Below, one piece after another: positions 5,518-7,178 of a stretch of DNA of 7,178 bases; position 1 is the stretch's first letter; each line of letters begins with the position of its first letter. Position numbers and translations under genes: made by a program. This DNA comes from Bacteroidia bacterium (lineage in GTDB: Bacteria > Bacteroidota > Bacteroidia > Chitinophagales > Saprospiraceae), in NCBI GenBank assembly GCA_030431945.1, contig JAUIIF010000231.1, positions 1-7,178 on the forward strand, read 5' to 3'. The notes under the pieces are model-generated. The model did no database searches, was not told where the DNA came from, and saw nothing but the letters and a program-made list of their open reading frames with translations.

Positions 5518-6819
5518 ATGCTGCAACAACTCAACCAACCCCGGACGATGAATGGCTGGGCCCTCTTCGACTGGGCGAACTCCGCCTTTGCCCTGGTGAT
5601 CACGACGGCCATCTTCCCGCCTTACTTCGAAACGGTGATTGATAAAGAGTTTACCGTTGCCGGTATTGAATTCAGCAACAGCTCCTGGCTGGCGCTCACG
5701 ATCAGTGTCAGCTACCTGATCATTGCGGTGCTCTCTCCGCTGCTGTCCGGCATTGCGGACGCCGGCGGGCGGCGGAAGTTTTTCCTGCAGGGGTTTACCA
5801 CCATTGGCGGCGTAGCCTGCCTGAGCCTGTTTTTTTTTCGGGACATGGGCGACCTCTGGCTCGGCACCCTGGGGTTCGCCCTTGGGTTAATCGGCTTTGC
5901 CGGCGGCCTCGTTTTTTACAACAGCTTTTTGCCGGTGATTGCCACCCCGGACCGGTTTGACAAACTGAGCGCCAAGGGCTTTGCCATGGGGTACATCGGC
6001 TCGGTTCTGCTGCTGGTGCTCAATCTGGCGATGGTCCTGCAACCCACCTGGTTCGGCATTCCCGATGCCGGTACGGCTACGGCCCTGGCCTTCGTTACCG
6101 TAGGGCTGTGGTGGCTGTTCTTCGGCTACCTGGCCTTCAGCCGTTTACCGGATGATGTGCGTAAGAAAAGCAATGGGCTGCTGGACGTGGGGAAACGGGG
6201 CTGGGAGGAATTCCTTTCGGTCTGGCGCCGGGTAAAGGCCTCTCCGCCAACGCTGCGGTTTCTGGGGGCCTTTTTCAGTTATTCTGCCGGGGTGCAGACG
6301 GTCATTTTCCTGGCCTCCCTCTTCGCCGCCAAGGAACTGGGTTTTGAGACGAGCGAATTGATTCAGGTGGTCCTCATCCTGCAGATCGTCGCCATTGGCG
6401 GAGCCTACCTGGCCGCTGCCGTCAGTAAGCGTTACGGGAATAAGGCCGCCATTTACTTCCAGCTGGTCATTTGGTTTGCCATTTGCCTGGCGGGCTATTT
6501 CGTGCAGGGTAAAACGACCTTCTACGCGGTAGCCGCCGCCGTTGGCCTGGTGATGGGGGGCATCCAGAGCATGAGCCGGTCCACCTACGCCAAGCTGATC
6601 CCCACGCGGGAGGATGTAACCTCCTACTTCAGCTTTTACGACATTCTGGAAAAAGTAGCCATCGTGGGAGGGACGTTCATCTTTGCCCTCCTGGATTTAC
6701 TTACGGGAAGTATGCGCCTGAGCCTGCTGGCGCTTTCTTTTTTCTTCGCCCTGGGCATGGTAATTCTCTGGAAATTCAAGTTACCGCAGGCGGAGGAGGG
6801 ACTTGAGGTGATTGACTGA
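5518..6819 (+). CDS. MFS transporter, UMF1 family (Atg22-like)
   Basis: The 433-residue membrane protein has about 12 predicted hydrophobic helices, roughly at 13-35, 56-78, 88-107, 113-135, 155-175, 187-207, 247-270, 280-300, 310-328, 335-352, 376-394 and 398-418. A polar, basic central loop (208-245, PDDVRKK...WRRVK) joins the two six-helix halves. The N-terminal signature NGWALFDWANSAFALVI (12-28) is diagnostic of the UMF1/Atg22-like branch. Supporting segments are SPLLSGIADAGGRRK (73-87, the MFS motif A loop), GLVFYNSFLPVIA (130-142), SAKGFAMGYIGSVLLL (151-166) and GGIQSMSRSTYAKLIP (347-362). Yeast Atg22 exports amino acids from the vacuole, but substrates of bacterial members are largely unknown, so none is assigned. 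The ATG at 5518 gives the usual short tail before helix 1; no Shine-Dalgarno is present. The 56-bp array begins five bases after its stop, and no terminator is seen before it. Confidence 0.9.
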   Translation: MLQQLNQPRTMNGWALFDWANSAFALVITTAIFPPYFETVIDKEFTVAGIEFSNSSWLALTISVSYLIIAVLSPLLSGIADAGGRRKFFLQGFTTIGGVACLSLFFFRDMGDLWLGTLGFALGLIGFAGGLVFYNSFLPVIATPDRFDKLSAKGFAMGYIGSVLLLVLNLAMVLQPTWFGIPDAGTATALAFVTVGLWWLFFGYLAFSRLPDDVRKKSNGLLDVGKRGWEEFLSVWRRVKASPPTLRFLGAFFSYSAGVQTVIFLASLFAAKELGFETSELIQVVLILQIVAIGGAYLAAAVSKRYGNKAAIYFQLVIWFAICLAGYFVQGKTTFYAVAAAVGLVMGGIQSMSRSTYAKLIPTREDVTSYFSFYDILEKVAIVGGTFIFALLDLLTGSMRLSLLALSFFFALGMVILWKFKLPQAEEGLEVID

Positions 6820-6824
6820 CCCGG

Positions 6825-7178
6825 ACGAAAACGAGGGGGCAAGCCGGTGCAGCGAAAACGAGGCCGTACCCGGTGAGATAACGAAAACGAGGGGGCAAGC
6901 CGGTGCAGCGAAAACGTGGCCGTACCCGGTGTGACAACGAAAACGAGGGGGCAAGCCGGTGCAGCGAAAACGAGGCCGTACCCGGTGTGACAACGAAAAC
7001 GAGGGGGCAGGCCGGTGCAGCGAAAACGTGGCCGTACCCGATGCGACAACGAAAACGAGGGGGCAGGCCGGTGCAGCGAAAACGAGGCCGTACCCGGTGA
7101 AACAACGAAAACGAGGGGGCAGGCCGGTGCAGCGAAAACGAGGCCGTACCCGGTGTGACAACGAAAACGAGGGGGCTA
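6825..7178. repeat. 56-bp tandem repeat array, six units plus a partial seventh
   Basis: Units start at 6825, 6881, 6937, 6993, 7049 and 7105, with no insertions or deletions; an 18-bp partial unit begins at 7161 and runs to the window end. Each unit contains two related halves sharing CGAAAACGAGG, followed by GGGCA(A/G)GCCGGTG in the first half and CCGTACCCGGTG in the second. The cores are therefore spaced alternately 27 and 29 bp. Fifty of 56 positions are identical in all six units; the variable ones are unit positions 18, 37, 49, 52, 53 and 55. This stretch of over 300 bases holds no gene I can support: the plus strand is interrupted by stops and the long minus-strand frames only translate the repeat. 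There are no unique spacers, so it is not CRISPR. Confidence 0.97.

Noticed and set aside
6636..7161. Arg/Pro-rich repeat proteins on the minus strand
   Set aside because: They are translations of the 56-bp repeat in three frames, some running back into the antisense of the transporter gene; no family features or start signals support them.
6825..7178. CRISPR array
   Set aside because: The unit repeats at a constant 56 bp with no unique spacers; both halves are conserved in every copy, and no cas gene is present.

Overview
The window looks like chromosomal housekeeping and accessory DNA from a GC-rich member of the Bacteroidota, most likely a Saprospiria/Lewinella-type marine bacterium. The phylum call rests on three things. 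None of the six complete genes has a Shine-Dalgarno sequence before its start. There is a good Bacteroidota-type -7 box (TATCTTTG) before coaD. The families fit too: a truncated GluRS-like synthetase of the Bacteroidota type, a lipoprotein type I pullulanase, and a UMF1/Atg22-like transporter. The finer placement is inference from GC content and gene style.

Layout, left to right. At 1-338 (minus) is the N-terminal part of a glutamyl-tRNA-synthetase-like protein (GluQ-like) that runs off the left edge. Divergent from it, at 451-1260 (plus), is a secreted papain-fold protein whose catalytic Cys and Asn positions appear substituted. Its stop codon and the stop of the convergent next gene are separated by exactly six copies of a 7-bp repeat (1261-1302). 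A block of four minus-strand genes follows, in transcription order coaD (4944-5417), pulA (2715-4718), queG (1701-2627) and a small lipoprotein (1303-1671). The small lipoprotein looks like a degenerate or 3'-truncated SGNH/TesA-type esterase. Between coaD and pulA lies a 125-bp GC-rich imperfect inverted repeat with nested hairpins (4812-4936). Divergent from coaD is a 12-helix UMF1-family transporter (5518-6819). Five bases after its stop begins a 56-bp tandem array (6825 to the window end), each unit built from two related halves.

The recognisable genes do not form one pathway: coenzyme A synthesis (coaD), tRNA queuosine synthesis (queG), possible tRNA glutamyl-queuosine modification (the edge gene), alpha-glucan debranching (pulA) and efflux or uptake (the transporter). 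The possible functional link between queG and a GluQ-like enzyme is only proximity, because they lie about 1.4 kb apart with another gene between them. The least ordinary content is the two apparently inactivated enzyme folds facing each other across the heptamer repeat, the long inverted repeat, and the 56-bp array. No mobile-element genes, tRNA, rRNA, CRISPR array or defence system is visible.
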